The notes: generated by a model from the sequence alone, not told the origin. A stretch of DNA of 55,927 nucleotides from Sulfuricella sp. (GCA_028714315.1 JAQTMN010000008.1:1-55927); one strand, 5' to 3'. Positions 14,581-23,273 are shown, counted from the stretch's first letter. Numbers and translations: made by a program.

Positions 14581-16940
14581 GTCCAGCCCTCCTCTTCGGG
14601 CGGGTCGATGCCGTTCAGGTGGGCGAAATTGCGGCACTCGATCTTGCGGTTGCGCATTTTCTCCTTCACGTGCGCGCCGGCCACGCGCAGGGCGGGAATG
14701 CGGTCGATCGCGTCGATCGTCAGGCTGAAGCGGTCGATTTCATTCTGGATGGCGAGTTCGAGCGGCGTATTGATGTTGCCTTTTTCCTTGTAGCCGCGCA
14801 CGTGGATGTTGTCGTGATTGGCGCGGCGGTAGGCGAGCCGGTGAATCAGCCAGGGATAGCCGTGGAAGTTGAAAATGACCGGCTTGTCGAGCGTGAACAG
14901 GCTGTCGAAATCCCGGTCCGGCAAGCCATGCGGATGCTCGCTGGCCGGAGTCAGCTTGTACAGATCGACGACGTTGACGAAGCGGATTTTCAGGTCGGGG
15001 AAATGTTCGCGCAGCAGCGCCACCGCCGCCAGCGCCTCCTTGGTCGAGGTGTCGCCGGCGCTCGCCATCACGATGTCCGGCTCGCGGCCGTCGTCGTTGC
15101 TCGCCCAGTCCCAGATGCCGATGCCCTTGGTGCAGTGCTCGATGGCCGCCTCCGTGTCGAGGTATTGCAGGTGCTTCTGCTTGTCGCAGACGATGACGTT
15201 GATGTAGTCGGTGCTTTTCAGGCAATGCTCCGAGACCGACAGCAGCGTGTTGACGTCGGGCGGCAGATAGATCCGGGTGACCTTCGGGCTCTTGTTCACC
15301 ACCACGTCGAGAAAGCCCGGATCCTGGTGGGTGAAGCCGTTGTGATCCTGCCGCCAGACGGTGGAGGTGATGAGCAGGTTGAGCGACGCGACCGGCGCGC
15401 GCCAGGGAATCTCCTTCGCCATGGCGAGCCATTTGGCATGCTGGTTGAACATCGAGTCGATGACGTGGACGAAGGCTTCGTAGGTGGAAAAAAAGCCATG
15501 GCGGCCGGTGAGCAAATAGCCTTCGAGCCAGCCTTCCAGCGTGTGTTCGGAAAGCATCTCCATCACCCTGCCGTCCGGCGACAGCTCGCCGCCGTCGGCG
15601 TCTTCCGGCAGATAGTCGGCCAGCCAGGTTTTCTTGCTGGCTTCGTACAGGTTATCGAGCTTGTTCGAGGTGTTTTCGTCGGGACCGAATACGCGGAAGG
15701 TATCCATGTTCCGGCGCATGACATCGCGCAGGAACTTACCCAGCGGCCGGACATTTTCGGCGGTGGCGATGCCGGGACCTGGCAGGTCGATGGCGTAATC
15801 CCGGAAGTTCGGCAAGTGCAGGGCCTTGCGCAGCAGGCCGCCGTTGGCATGAGGATTGGCGCTCATGCGGAGCTCGCCTTCCGGCGCCAGCGCCCGGAGC
15901 TCGCTCCGCAGCCTGCCGCCCTCGTCGAACAGCTCGTCCGGGCGATAACTGCGCAGCCAGGATTCCAGTTGGGCGAGATGCGCGGGATTGTCGCGCACAT
16001 TGCTGAGCGGCACCTGGTGGGCACGCCAGTAGCCTTCCACCAGGTGGCCATCGACTTCCTTCGGCCCGCTCCAGCCCTTGGGGCTGCGCAGGACGATCAT
16101 CGGCCAGCGCGGGCGGCCCGGTTTGCCGCTCGCCCGCGCTTCGGACTGGATGCGGCGGATTTCCAGCATGCATTGTTCCAGCGCCGCCGCCATGGTCCGG
16201 TGCATCGAAGCGGGATCGCCGCCTTCGACGAAATAAGGCGTCCAGCCGCAGCCCCGGAACAGGCTGTCCAGTTCCTCGTGGGAAATGCGCGAGAGGATGC
16301 TCGGGTTGTTGATCTTGTAGCCGTTGAGATGCAGGATCGGCAGCACCGCGCCGTCGCGGATGGGATTGAGGAACTTGTTGGAATGCCAGGAAGTGGCCAG
16401 CGCGCCCGTCTCCGCTTCGCCGTCGCCCACCATCACCGCCACCAGCAGGCCGGGGTTGTCGAACGCCGCGCCGAAAGCGTGCGATACGCTGTAGCCCAGT
16501 TCGCCTCCTTCGTGGATCGAGCCGGGCGTTTCCGCCGTGCAATGGCTGCCGATGCCGCCGGGGAAAGAGAATTCCTTGAAGAACTGGCGCATGCCTTCCG
16601 CGTTCTCGCCCTTTTCCGGGTAGATCTCGCTATAGGTGCCTTCCAGGTACACCGGCGCCAGCACGCCGGGAGCGCCGTGGCCCGGCCCGGTGACGAAAAT
16701 CGTGTCCTGGCCGTATTTGACGATCAGCCGGTTGAGGTGAACGTAGGCGAAGGCGATGCCGGGGCTGCTGCCCCAATGGCCGAGCAGGCGGTGCTTGACG
16801 TGCTCCGGCTTGAGCGGCTCCTTGAGGAGCGGGTTGTCGGACAGGTAGATCATCCCGACGGCCAGGTAATTGCAGGCGCGCCAGTAGGCGTCGATCCTGG
16901 ACAGTTCCTCCTGGGAAAGCGCGGTGGCTGGGGTGTTCAT
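14568..16940 (-). CDS. xfp: Xylulose-5-phosphate/fructose-6-phosphate phosphoketolase
   Basis: 790 residues, full family length. Diagnostic motifs: [20 protein letters not shown] near the N-terminus, [42 protein letters not shown], the thiamine-diphosphate region [23 protein letters not shown], and the C-terminal [15 protein letters not shown]. It uses TPP and phosphate to cleave xylulose-5-P or fructose-6-P into acetyl phosphate and a triose or tetrose phosphate. Overlaps ackA by 13 bp if the TTG at 14580 is used. GGAGG precedes the ATG. A dispersed repeat lies directly upstream, so the promoter is in or beyond it. Confidence 0.96.
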   Translation of the reverse strand: MNTPATALSQEELSRIDAYWRACNYLAVGMIYLSDNPLLKEPLKPEHVKHRLLGHWGSSPGIAFAYVHLNRLIVKYGQDTIFVTGPGHGAPGVLAPVYLEGTYSEIYPEKGENAEGMRQFFKEFSFPGGIGSHCTAETPGSIHEGGELGYSVSHAFGAAFDNPGLLVAVMVGDGEAETGALATSWHSNKFLNPIRDGAVLPILHLNGYKINNPSILSRISHEELDSLFRGCGWTPYFVEGGDPASMHRTMAAALEQCMLEIRRIQSEARASGKPGRPRWPMIVLRSPKGWSGPKEVDGHLVEGYWRAHQVPLSNVRDNPAHLAQLESWLRSYRPDELFDEGGRLRSELRALAPEGELRMSANPHANGGLLRKALHLPNFRDYAIDLPGPGIATAENVRPLGKFLRDVMRRNMDTFRVFGPDENTSNKLDNLYEASKKTWLADYLPEDADGGELSPDGRVMEMLSEHTLEGWLEGYLLTGRHGFFSTYEAFVHVIDSMFNQHAKWLAMAKEIPWRAPVASLNLLITSTVWRQDHNGFTHQDPGFLDVVVNKSPKVTRIYLPPDVNTLLSVSEHCLKSTDYINVIVCDKQKHLQYLDTEAAIEHCTKGIGIWDWASNDDGREPDIVMASAGDTSTKEALAAVALLREHFPDLKIRFVNVVDLYKLTPASEHPHGLPDRDFDSLFTLDKPVIFNFHGYPWLIHRLAYRRANHDNIHVRGYKEKGNINTPLELAIQNEIDRFSLTIDAIDRIPALRVAGAHVKEKMRNRKIECRNFAHLNGIDPPEEEGWTWPY

Positions 16941-16950
16941 GTTGCCTCCG

Positions 16951-17083
16951 TTAATCTAAAAACTCATTTGAACCACGGGGAACACGGGGAACGACATGGG
17001 ATTTGAATGGGTGATATGGGCAAAACACGCAACAAATCGGTTTTACCCCGTGCTCCCCGTGGTTAACTGCGTTTGTAGGGTAA
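16951..17083. repeat. Dispersed CACGGAG-family repeat, copy D
   Basis: The left arm TTGAACCACGGGGAACACGGG pairs with the right arm CCCCGTGCTCCCCGTGGTTAA, separated by ~60 bp. The right end GTTAACTGC matches the GCAGTTAAC start of copies A, B and F. It lies between xfp and pqiB. Confidence 0.75.
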
Positions 17084-17089
17084 TTCGGG

Positions 17090-17995
17090 TCATATCTCGC
17101 TCTCCGGTGCAATCGGGATGTCCGGGGACCAGTCCAGCCACGCCTGTTCCGGTTTTTCGTAAAGGCGGAACAGCATGCCATCCTTGGGGGACGCGGCTTT
17201 GGGGCCTGGCGGGGTGGCGAAGGCGATTCCGCCGAGCACCAGCGATCTCAGCGATTCCATATTGACCTCCAGGCCGCGCAGCAGGCCGAAATTGACATCC
17301 ACGCCGCTGACATTCCAGAACATCGAGTCCTCCCGCACCAGATTGGCGTAGCGCCGTTTGATGTAGGCGCGCAGCTCCACGGCACGGGCATTGCGGCCGA
17401 GCCGGATATCATGCACCGCGCCGACTTCCACGCCGCGGTAATAAATCGACGTGCCGGGCCGCAGGGACGAGACGTTGCCGGACAGCAGTACGATCTTGAG
17501 CACATTGCGTTCCAACACCACCGGCGAACTTTCCAGCCCGACAAATTCGGATTTGGCTTTGCCGGAGCCCGGCAGGACGCCGATTTCGGGTCCGCTGATG
17601 ACCGTTCCCAATCCGGTAACGCTCCCCGCCGCCACTTCGGGCCGCACGATCCAGAACGACGTGCCCTCCCTCGCCACCGACGCGCCGGACCGGCGCAAAC
17701 GCGCCTTGACCAGCACTTGCCTCCGGTCCTCGCTCAGTTCGACGTCGGTCACTTCACCGATGTTGACGCCACGGTATTTGATCGGCGTACGGCCGGTTTT
17801 GAGGCCGCTCACGTCCTTGAACCTGATCGTAATCGTCGTGCCATACTCGCGGACGCGGTCGAAAACAAGGTAGCCGGCGACGACGGCCGCGACCAGCGGA
17901 ACGACCCAGATGACCGGAACGGTCCATTTCGTTCGCCTCACCTTCGCGCTGGGCAGTTCTTCGACGACTTTAGGATTTTCTTGTATGTCGTTCAT
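17090..17995 (-). CDS. pqiB: PqiB-like MCE protein (two MCE domains)
   Basis: 301 residues. Cytoplasmic start, membrane helix ~25-46 (VPVIWVVPLVAAVVAGYLVF), then two MCE domains: the first ~50-145 (FKDVSGLKTGRTPIKYRGVN) and the second ~165-260 (SGNVSSLRPGTSIYYRGVEV). Classical E. coli PqiB has three MCE domains and ~546 residues, so this is a short version. MCE proteins of this class form hexameric periplasmic tubes carrying lipids. The PqiA-type membrane protein gene is close but on the far side of ~200 bp of repeats, on the same strand and upstream. Confidence 0.85.
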   Translation of the reverse strand: MNDIQENPKVVEELPSAKVRRTKWTVPVIWVVPLVAAVVAGYLVFDRVREYGTTITIRFKDVSGLKTGRTPIKYRGVNIGEVTDVELSEDRRQVLVKARLRRSGASVAREGTSFWIVRPEVAAGSVTGLGTVISGPEIGVLPGSGKAKSEFVGLESSPVVLERNVLKIVLLSGNVSSLRPGTSIYYRGVEVGAVHDIRLGRNARAVELRAYIKRRYANLVREDSMFWNVSGVDVNFGLLRGLEVNMESLRSLVLGGIAFATPPGPKAASPKDGMLFRLYEKPEQAWLDWSPDIPIAPESEI

Positions 17996-18048
17996 CCTGA
18001 AACCTTATTCAACCGCCGATAATGCGTTTATCTGCGTTTCCTTAACTG

Positions 18049-18131
18049 CTATGGGCTAAAGCCCATGCGGAATCGTATGCCCTAAAGGACTCCGATCCGC
18101 TATGGGCTAAAGCCCATGCGGAATCGTATGC
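18049..18131. repeat. Tandem 32-bp repeats with internal palindromes
   Basis: The same 32-bp block starts at 18049 and 18100. It contains the palindrome ATGGGCTAAAGCCCAT followed by GCGGAATCGTATGC. Each copy can form a hairpin. They lie between pqiA and pqiB. Confidence 0.8.
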
Positions 18132-18163
18132 GGGCGAGGGGACGAGGTCTCGCTTCGCGAGTT

Positions 18164-18262
18164 TTACGTTAAAAAGCATGGAGCTTGCGTTTCACTCATC
18201 GGGCGAGTGCTCGATATTTCCCGGATGCTTTGTTTCTCCGTGATCTCCGTGGTTCAAATGCA
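18164..18262. repeat. Dispersed CACGGAG-family repeat, copy E (right half)
   Basis: TTTCACTCATCGGGCGAGTGCTCGATATTTCCCGGATGCTTTG and CTCCGTGATCTCCGTGGTT match the right halves of copies A and B (listed here in parts). Only one arm is present. The PqiA stop codon and its last ~20 residues lie inside it. Confidence 0.7.
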
Positions 18263-18863
18263 TATCCGATTCATCCCAGATCGCGATCGGATCGAAGCTG
18301 GACGAGGCCAGGATGGTCAGCACCACCAACGCGGAAAAAGCCAGCAGCCCGGTTCCCGGCAGAATGGTGGCGATTTGCCCCAGCTTGACCAGGGCCACCA
18401 GGATCGACAGCAAAAACACGTCGAGCATCGCCCACGGGCCGATTACGCCGATAACCCGGTAAATCCATGTGCGTTCCAGCCGCCGGCGCGGGGAATTGAA
18501 TTTTGCCGTGACGGTCAGGTAGAACAGCCCGAGCAGCTTGAACAGCGGAATCAGGATGCTGGCGAGGAAAACGATTATTGCCACCAGCCACTGGCCGTCC
18601 CGAAACAGCGCCACGCAGCCGTCCCACACCGTGTTTTCCGAATAGGCGCCGTACAACTCGATGCTCAGGATCGGATAGATATTGGCCGGCGCATAGAAAA
18701 TCAGTGCGGCCAGCGACAGCGCCGCGGTGCGCCTGAGGCTGTCGATTTTGCGCCGGCGGAGAATGGCGCCGCACCGGCAACACTCCGCCGTGGCGCCGGG
18801 CTCCAGCGCTTCAATGCGCTGCACCAGGCCGCAGGTTCCGCATGCGGCGACGGTTTTTTCCAT
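18192..18863 (-). CDS. pqiA: PqiA-domain inner-membrane protein
   Basis: 223 residues from the ATG at 18863 (MEKTVAACGTC). An N-terminal zinc-ribbon-like pair CGTC...CCRC (~8-35) is followed by four membrane helices (~50-195; NIYPILSIELYGAYSENTVW and GPWAMLDVFLLSILVALVKL are PqiA hallmarks). Classical PqiA has two such domains; this is a single-domain form. The last residues (NHGDHGETKHPGNIEHSPDE) are encoded by the dispersed repeat and are unlikely to be ancestral. It probably works with the PqiB-like protein in lipid transport. Confidence 0.85.
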   Translation of the reverse strand: MEKTVAACGTCGLVQRIEALEPGATAECCRCGAILRRRKIDSLRRTAALSLAALIFYAPANIYPILSIELYGAYSENTVWDGCVALFRDGQWLVAIIVFLASILIPLFKLLGLFYLTVTAKFNSPRRRLERTWIYRVIGVIGPWAMLDVFLLSILVALVKLGQIATILPGTGLLAFSALVVLTILASSSFDPIAIWDESDMHLNHGDHGETKHPGNIEHSPDE

Positions 18864-18879
18864 CCGTGCGCCGGGCTCA

Positions 18880-19023
18880 GAGGTTGTGAAAAAATCCGTC
18901 GCGAGCGCAGCCAGGTTGGGGGAGGACGGAGCACAGGAACCGGAATGTATATAGAAATACATGAGGATTCCGCGCACCGCCCGACTCCAACATGGCAAGC
19001 GCAGCAGGATTTTTCATAACCTC
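18880..19023. mobile_element. 144-bp MITE-like element with terminal inverted repeats
   Basis: Left end GAGGTTGTGAAAAAATCC and right end GGATTTTTCATAACCTC are near-perfect inverted repeats (one substitution and one extra A). The centre is non-coding and carries no transposase. It lies immediately upstream of pqiA, so it could move or supply a promoter. Confidence 0.65.
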
Positions 19024-19123
19024 TCACCATTCCCGCAGCGCACGCGGATAATCGCCCGTGCCGGGGCAAAGACGCCCATCCAGCCGTGTCGCCCCGACAA
19101 AAATGCCGGGCTGCCGCCGCCCA

Positions 19124-19241
19124 CTAAGGAAACGCTGAATAAGCCGTCACCCCCGCGAAGGCGGGGATCCAGGGTTTTGATTTGACTGGATTCCCGCCTT
19201 CGCGGGAACGACGAAAAAGACTTGATCAGCATTTCCCTAAG
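19124..19241. mobile_element. 118-bp MITE-like repeat, copy 1
   Basis: Ends CTAAGGAAACGCTG and CAGCATTTCCCTAAG form terminal inverted repeats. Inside are two hairpins, CCCCGCGAAGGCGGGG and TTCCCGCCTTCGCGGGAA. A second copy in reverse orientation is at 52633-52751. The inner hairpins resemble the dRS3-like CCCGC-N-GCGGG motifs common in betaproteobacteria. Confidence 0.8.
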
Positions 19242-19482
19242 GGTTCCCGGACGGACCTGCGGGAGGAGTGCCGGTCTGGCCGCCTTGCGGCGCGCCGTTC
19301 GGCTGCGGCGAAGTCTCGCCCGGCGCCATTTGTCCGGGTGCCGGCGCCGGGGTTTGCGGGGCACTGGACTGGGGCGGCTCCGATGGGGCAGCGGGGGGCG
19401 GTTCTTCCTTCTTCTGGCAGCCGGCCAGGGAAAGCGCCAGCAGCGCGGCGACGAGCGCGGACTGTTTCAATACCTGTTTCAT
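19237..19482 (-). CDS. Small proline-rich lipoprotein
   Basis: 81 residues from the ATG at 19482 (AAGGAGAAACGAA upstream). Signal peptide with lipobox LAGC (C22), then KKEE and a low-complexity Pro/Ala/Gly/Gln tail (PPPAAPSEPPQSS, PAPAPGQMAPGE). No folded domain is visible. Probably a small outer-membrane lipoprotein or spacer. It sits 37 bp downstream of the HiPIP gene on the same strand. Its last codon and stop reach into the adjacent 118-bp repeat. Confidence 0.7.
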   Translation of the reverse strand: MKQVLKQSALVAALLALSLAGCQKKEEPPPAAPSEPPQSSAPQTPAPAPGQMAPGETSPQPNGAPQGGQTGTPPAGPSGNP

Positions 19483-19519
19483 TTCGTTTCTCCTTACGTG
19501 GTTATTCAACCCGGCAGCC

Positions 19520-19834
19520 TCAGACCGGTTTCGGCGTAAACAGCGTGCACCAGCCGCTGGGACTGATCTTGCCTTCGACCAGATTGCAAGAGTTGGGAGG
19601 CACGAAGTTGTTGCACACGGCGCATTGTTGTTGACCCTTGGGTTTTTCCTGGTATTTTGCCTGCGCCTTGCTGACCTTTTTGACCTTTCCACCGCCGGCC
19701 TTCGGAGCGGCGGCGGGCTTCGGCACCCCGCCGGGCACCGTCTCCGTCCCCCAGGCAACCGGCACGCACAGCGCGCACCCGGCGGCAAGCACCTTGCGCA
19801 GTGCGGTTCTACGCGCGGGATCAAAATCCGGCAT
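19520..19834 (-). CDS. High-potential iron-sulfur protein (HiPIP), Tat-exported
   Basis: 104 residues from the ATG at 19834 (AAGGAAAG upstream). A twin-arginine signal (ARRTALRKVLAAG, then a hydrophobic stretch) suits a cofactor-loaded periplasmic protein. The mature part has the four-cysteine HiPIP arrangement: CAVCNNF, NSC, and GWCTLF near the C-terminus, binding one [4Fe-4S] cluster. HiPIPs carry electrons in the periplasm between bc1-type complexes and oxidases or reaction centres, and in some iron oxidisers. A Lys/Pro/Ala-rich linker precedes the domain. Neighbours are other small exported proteins. Confidence 0.92.
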   Translation of the reverse strand: MPDFDPARRTALRKVLAAGCALCVPVAWGTETVPGGVPKPAAAPKAGGGKVKKVSKAQAKYQEKPKGQQQCAVCNNFVPPNSCNLVEGKISPSGWCTLFTPKPV

Positions 19835-19868
19835 CCTGTTCTTTCCTTGAAAACGACCTCTCACCCTC

Positions 19869-20165
19869 CTACCGCTCTTCACGCTTCGCCTCGGTGTAAT
19901 TGCGGTATTCGTCCGGATCGACGCGGCCGTCGCTGTCAGTGTCAGCCGCCTTGAAGGCCAGTTCGTCCAGGCCCGCGGCCTTGAATTCCTCCATCGACAG
20001 GTATCCGTCCCCGCTCTTGTCGAGTTTTCTGAAATCCTGCTTGAGAGTGGGCATATCCTTGATGCGTTTGCCGGCCGCGCCGACCGGCGTGCACGAGACA
20101 GCGGTGCCGATGATGCACGCGGCCAGGAGTGCTGGAACTGGAGTGGCGCTCTTTCGGGTCGGCAT
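19869..20165 (-). CDS. Exported EF-hand calcium-binding protein
   Basis: 98 residues from the ATG at 20165 (AAGGAAGAACTC upstream). N-terminal signal sequence (~10-31), then two EF-hand loops: DKSGDGYLSMEEF and DTDSDGRVDPDEY, each with the D-x-D/S-x-D-G pattern and the final Glu/Asp. The protein is predicted periplasmic or envelope-attached and binds calcium. It is co-oriented with, and 35 bp upstream of, the HiPIP gene. A functional link is not proven. Confidence 0.85.
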   Translation of the reverse strand: MPTRKSATPVPALLAACIIGTAVSCTPVGAAGKRIKDMPTLKQDFRKLDKSGDGYLSMEEFKAAGLDELAFKAADTDSDGRVDPDEYRNYTEAKREER

Positions 20166-20358
20166 GAGTTCTTCCTTCAGATTGCGTTGGCAGTCAGCCG
20201 ATGCCACACGATTTCTCAATATAGTTAGAAATTCAGAAGATGCAGGATCGGGGGCGAAGTTGACAGTGTGCGATATCGTTTCTATGTTGAAACTGCCGTG
20301 CCGGAAGCACTGCGAGTGGCCCAAATTTCAATAAACGCAGCCCCTAGGAGGAAAAATC

Positions 20359-20748
20359 ATGATCCGCACGCTCAAGCATCTTTTTATCTATTTCCTGATC
20401 ACTTCGTTTACCTTCATCGGCCTGACCCAGTCCGCGCGCGCCGCGCTGGTCGGCACCGAACAAGCGGTTTCCTCCAGTGCCCAGGACAGCCGGGCCAATA
20501 TCAACGCCGCGCTGGACCGGCCAGAGGTGCGCGGCAAGCTCGAAGCGCTCGGCATCAGCAAGGCCGACGCGCAGGCCCGCGTGGCCGCGCTAACCGACGA
20601 AGAAGCGACTTCGCTCAACAGCAAGATCAATAGCCTGCCCGCCGGCGGCGACGGCATCCTCGGCGCGCTGCTGCTGATTTTCCTGGTCCTGCTGGTGACC
20701 GACATCCTGGGATTGACGAAAGTTTTCCCGTTCACGCGTGCGCGCTGA
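20359..20748 (+). CDS. PA2779-like exported membrane protein
   Basis: 129 residues, AGGAGG 8 nt upstream of the ATG. Signal/anchor helix ~8-28 ending SARAALVGTEQAV, a conserved middle (RANINAALDRPEVRGKLEAL, ARVAALTDEEATSL) and a C-terminal helix (~100-118). This matches the PA2779 family, usually found beside a C39-peptidase-like PA2778 gene; that partner is absent here. Function unknown. The next gene downstream encodes the MlaC-like protein. Confidence 0.75.
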   Translation: MIRTLKHLFIYFLITSFTFIGLTQSARAALVGTEQAVSSSAQDSRANINAALDRPEVRGKLEALGISKADAQARVAALTDEEATSLNSKINSLPAGGDGILGALLLIFLVLLVTDILGLTKVFPFTRAR

Positions 20749-20836
20749 TTGGCCGCCTGACAGGCACACACTTCGCCATTCCCACGAAAGCGGGAATGGT
20801 GAAGGAATCGCATGTTTCACGGCATGGAGAGTGGAT

Positions 20837-21454
20837 ATGAGACCGATGCGTCTGTTGCTGCTGTTTTTTACCCTGCTGGCGTCGGCGACGATCGCCTTCG
20901 CGGCCGAAGAGGCGCCCGATGCGCTCGCCAAGCGCACCACGGACGAGGTGCTCACGATCATCCGGCAAAACAGCGAAATCAAGCACGACAAGGCGAAGCT
21001 GTATCCCCTGATCGATGCCAAAATCCTGCCGCATTTCGACTTTGCGCACATGACGCGGCTCGCCGTGGGCCGCCATTGGTCGGAGGCCAAACCCGAGCAG
21101 CAGCAGACCTTGACCAAGGAATTTCGCACCCTGCTGGTGCGCACCTATTCCACCGCCCTGACCACTTACAAGAACCAGAAAGTCGTGTTCAAGCCGCTGC
21201 ATATGGCGGAAGGTCAGACCGACGTCACGGTCAGGACGGAATCGATCCAGGCCGGGGAAAAACCCGCCCCCATCAACTACACGATGGAAAAGACCGACAA
21301 CGGCTGGAAGGTGTATGACGTCGTGGTGGACAACGTCAGCCTGATCACGACATATCGCGGCACCTTCGGCAGCGAAATCAGAAAAAACGGGGTCGATGGG
21401 CTGATCAAGATGCTGCAGCAAAAGAATCAGACGGCGGGTTCGGAGAAAGAGTAG
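20837..21454 (+). CDS. mlaC: MlaC/Ttg2D-family phospholipid-binding protein
   Basis: 205 residues from the ATG at 20837. Signal peptide ends around residue 20 (IAFA|AEEAP). The MlaC domain fills the rest: VLTIIRQNSEI, IDAKILPHFDFAHMTRLAVG, HWSEAKPEQQQTLTKEFRTL, and NGWKVYDVVVDNVSLITTYR. MlaC is the soluble periplasmic shuttle between outer- and inner-membrane Mla complexes. It lies 20 kb from the mlaEFD genes at the left of the window; whether they partner is inference. A discoidin-like gene starts 2 bp after its stop. Confidence 0.92.
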   Translation: MRPMRLLLLFFTLLASATIAFAAEEAPDALAKRTTDEVLTIIRQNSEIKHDKAKLYPLIDAKILPHFDFAHMTRLAVGRHWSEAKPEQQQTLTKEFRTLLVRTYSTALTTYKNQKVVFKPLHMAEGQTDVTVRTESIQAGEKPAPINYTMEKTDNGWKVYDVVVDNVSLITTYRGTFGSEIRKNGVDGLIKMLQQKNQTAGSEKE

Positions 21455-21456
21455 CG

Positions 21457-21954
21457 ATGGACGGGAAGCTGAGGAAAAAAATCGTCCCGGCCGCGGCACC
21501 GGGCGGCGTGCTTCCGCCGGCGCGGTACATCGACATCGCCGCCAGCGCGGAAGTGATCGCGACTTCCGAGTCCGACAATTTTCCTCTCGACAACATCATC
21601 GACGGCAGCACCGGTCCGGGCAGCACGCAGTGGGTGGCGGCAACCACCGGGCCGCAAACGCTGATATTCAAATTCGACAAGCCGCAGCACATCACCGGCA
21701 TCTTCTACGAAATCGAGGAGACCGAGTTCGCGCGCACCCAGGAGATCTGTTTCGAGACCTCGTCCGATTCCGGCCTGCATTTCCGGGAAGTGCTGCGCCA
21801 CGAGTACAATTTCAGCCCCAGCGGCAGCACTTTCCAGAAGGAAAACCTGAAGCTCGATCTGCCCGACACCACCGACCTGAAAATGACCATCAAGCCCGAC
21901 AAGGGGAATGTCCCCTGCCGGGCGAAGCTGAACGATATCGCGTTTGTGGTGTGA
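21457..21954 (+). CDS. Discoidin (F5/8 type C)-like protein of unknown function
   Basis: 165 residues, no signal peptide. The pattern SDNFPLDNIIDGSTGPGSTQWVAATTGPQTLIFKF, in two parts (DNIIDGSTGPG and WVAATTGPQTLIFKFDKPQ), followed by HITGIFYEIEE and a beta-rich end (LNDIAFVV), resembles F5/8-type C/galactose-binding-like jelly rolls. Such domains bind carbohydrate or lipid head groups. It is translationally close to the MlaC-like gene (2-bp gap), so it may be co-expressed. The fold is a moderate-confidence call; no ligand is implied. Confidence 0.6.
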   Translation: MDGKLRKKIVPAAAPGGVLPPARYIDIAASAEVIATSESDNFPLDNIIDGSTGPGSTQWVAATTGPQTLIFKFDKPQHITGIFYEIEETEFARTQEICFETSSDSGLHFREVLRHEYNFSPSGSTFQKENLKLDLPDTTDLKMTIKPDKGNVPCRAKLNDIAFVV

Positions 21955-21963
21955 ATATTCGTA

Positions 21964-22054
21964 GTAGGTCGGGCGCCCCGTGCCCGACGGGTTGGCGCCC
22001 GAAGGTTTGACGGTTGTCGGCCGGCATTTGTCGGGCACGGGGTGCCCGACCTAC
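21964..22054. repeat. Intergenic inverted repeat, GTAGGTCGGG type
   Basis: GTAGGTCGGGCGCCCCGTGCC at the left pairs with GGCACGGGGTGCCCGACCTAC at the right, giving arms of about 20 bp around a ~50-bp centre. Between two plus-strand genes. Confidence 0.8.
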
Positions 22055-22085
22055 AATTCGCACTAGACAAACAAAACCACGCGCA

Positions 22086-23258
22086 ATGCACCCCGCCTCT
22101 TCCCTGATTCAGCAATGCCTCGGCGAATCGCGCCGGCTGCTCCGCGACAATCTCACCGCGCACGGCCCGCTCGCGGCGAGCCGGACGCCGCAGGCCGAGG
22201 AGCGGCGCTACACGCGCGTGTTCGGGCGGGACGCGGCCATTTGCGCCTTGGGCATGCTGGTCTCCGGCGATGCCGCGCTCGTTGCCGGCGCCAAGGACGG
22301 GCTGCTTACCCTGGCCCGCCACCAAGCTGAAAACGGCCAGATCCCCAAGCATGTCGATCCCGCTTCCGACTATGCCGATTTCTGGTATCTGGGCTGCATC
22401 GACGCCACCCTGTGGTGGCTCGTCGCCGTCAAGTTCTACGCCCGCCACGCGCCCGCCGAGAAGCTCGAGGAACAACTCGCGGACGCCATCGCCCGCGCGC
22501 TGACCTGGCTAAAATGCCAGGAGCACCCGCAAATCTTCCTGGTGCGCCAGGACGAGGCCAGCGACTGGGCCGACATCATGCCCCGCTCGGGGTTCGTGCT
22601 TTACAGCAACGCGCTGTGGTATTACGTCAAGCGCCTGTATGGGCTGCCGCACGCGGCGGAAACCAAGTACCACTTCAACCACCTGTTCTTCCCCTTCTCT
22701 ACCCACCGGCCGGATTACCACCGCCTGCGGCTGCTGACCCATTACGTGCGCAACCGGGCCAAGCGAGGCGATCTGTATCTGAGCTTCGTCAATTTTTCGT
22801 TCTGGGGCGACGAGGGGGATGTGTTCGGCAACCTGCTCGCGGTTCTCTTCGGCCTCGCCGACGATGGCCCGGCCAACCGCATCCTGCGCGCCCTGCGGCG
22901 GGCGTTCGCCGATCAGCCGCATCCGGTGGCGAGCGTGCTCAAGCCCATCGCCATGACCGACCCGCTGTGGCGCCTCTATATGGGCCGCCACCGCCAGAAT
23001 CTGGAATACCAGTACCACAACGGCGGCGCGTGGCCGTTCATCGGCTGCTTCTGGGTCATGGCGCTGGCCGCCCTCGGCAAGACCAGCCTGGCGCTGGATC
23101 AGCTGGAACAAGTAGCCAGGAGCAACGCCGTCGGCGGCTGGCAGTTCAACGAATGGTTCCACGGCCGCACCGGCGAACCGCGCGGCATGGCGGGCCAATC
23201 GTGGAATGCCGCGATGTTTCTGCTGGCGCATCACGCCTTGACGCATAAGGTGTTTTAA
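22086..23258 (+). CDS. (alpha/alpha)6 glycoside hydrolase, GH100-like
   Basis: 390 residues from the ATG at 22086. Motifs RYTRVFGRDAAICALGMLVSG, ARHQAENGQIPKHVD, WYLGCIDATLWWLVAVKFY, DEASDWADIMPRSGFVLYSN and FNEWFHGRTGEP-GMAGQSWNAA resemble GH100 neutral invertases and related bacterial amylo-1,6-glucosidase-like (alpha/alpha)6 barrels; D in FGRDAA and E in FNEWF are candidate catalytic acids. Cytoplasmic (no signal). Position next to the trehalose/glucan array suggests sucrose or alpha-glucan cleavage. Exact specificity is uncertain. Confidence 0.7.
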   Translation: MHPASSLIQQCLGESRRLLRDNLTAHGPLAASRTPQAEERRYTRVFGRDAAICALGMLVSGDAALVAGAKDGLLTLARHQAENGQIPKHVDPASDYADFWYLGCIDATLWWLVAVKFYARHAPAEKLEEQLADAIARALTWLKCQEHPQIFLVRQDEASDWADIMPRSGFVLYSNALWYYVKRLYGLPHAAETKYHFNHLFFPFSTHRPDYHRLRLLTHYVRNRAKRGDLYLSFVNFSFWGDEGDVFGNLLAVLFGLADDGPANRILRALRRAFADQPHPVASVLKPIAMTDPLWRLYMGRHRQNLEYQYHNGGAWPFIGCFWVMALAALGKTSLALDQLEQVARSNAVGGWQFNEWFHGRTGEPRGMAGQSWNAAMFLLAHHALTHKVF

Positions 23259-23273
23259 AAAGGAGGCAGCGAG

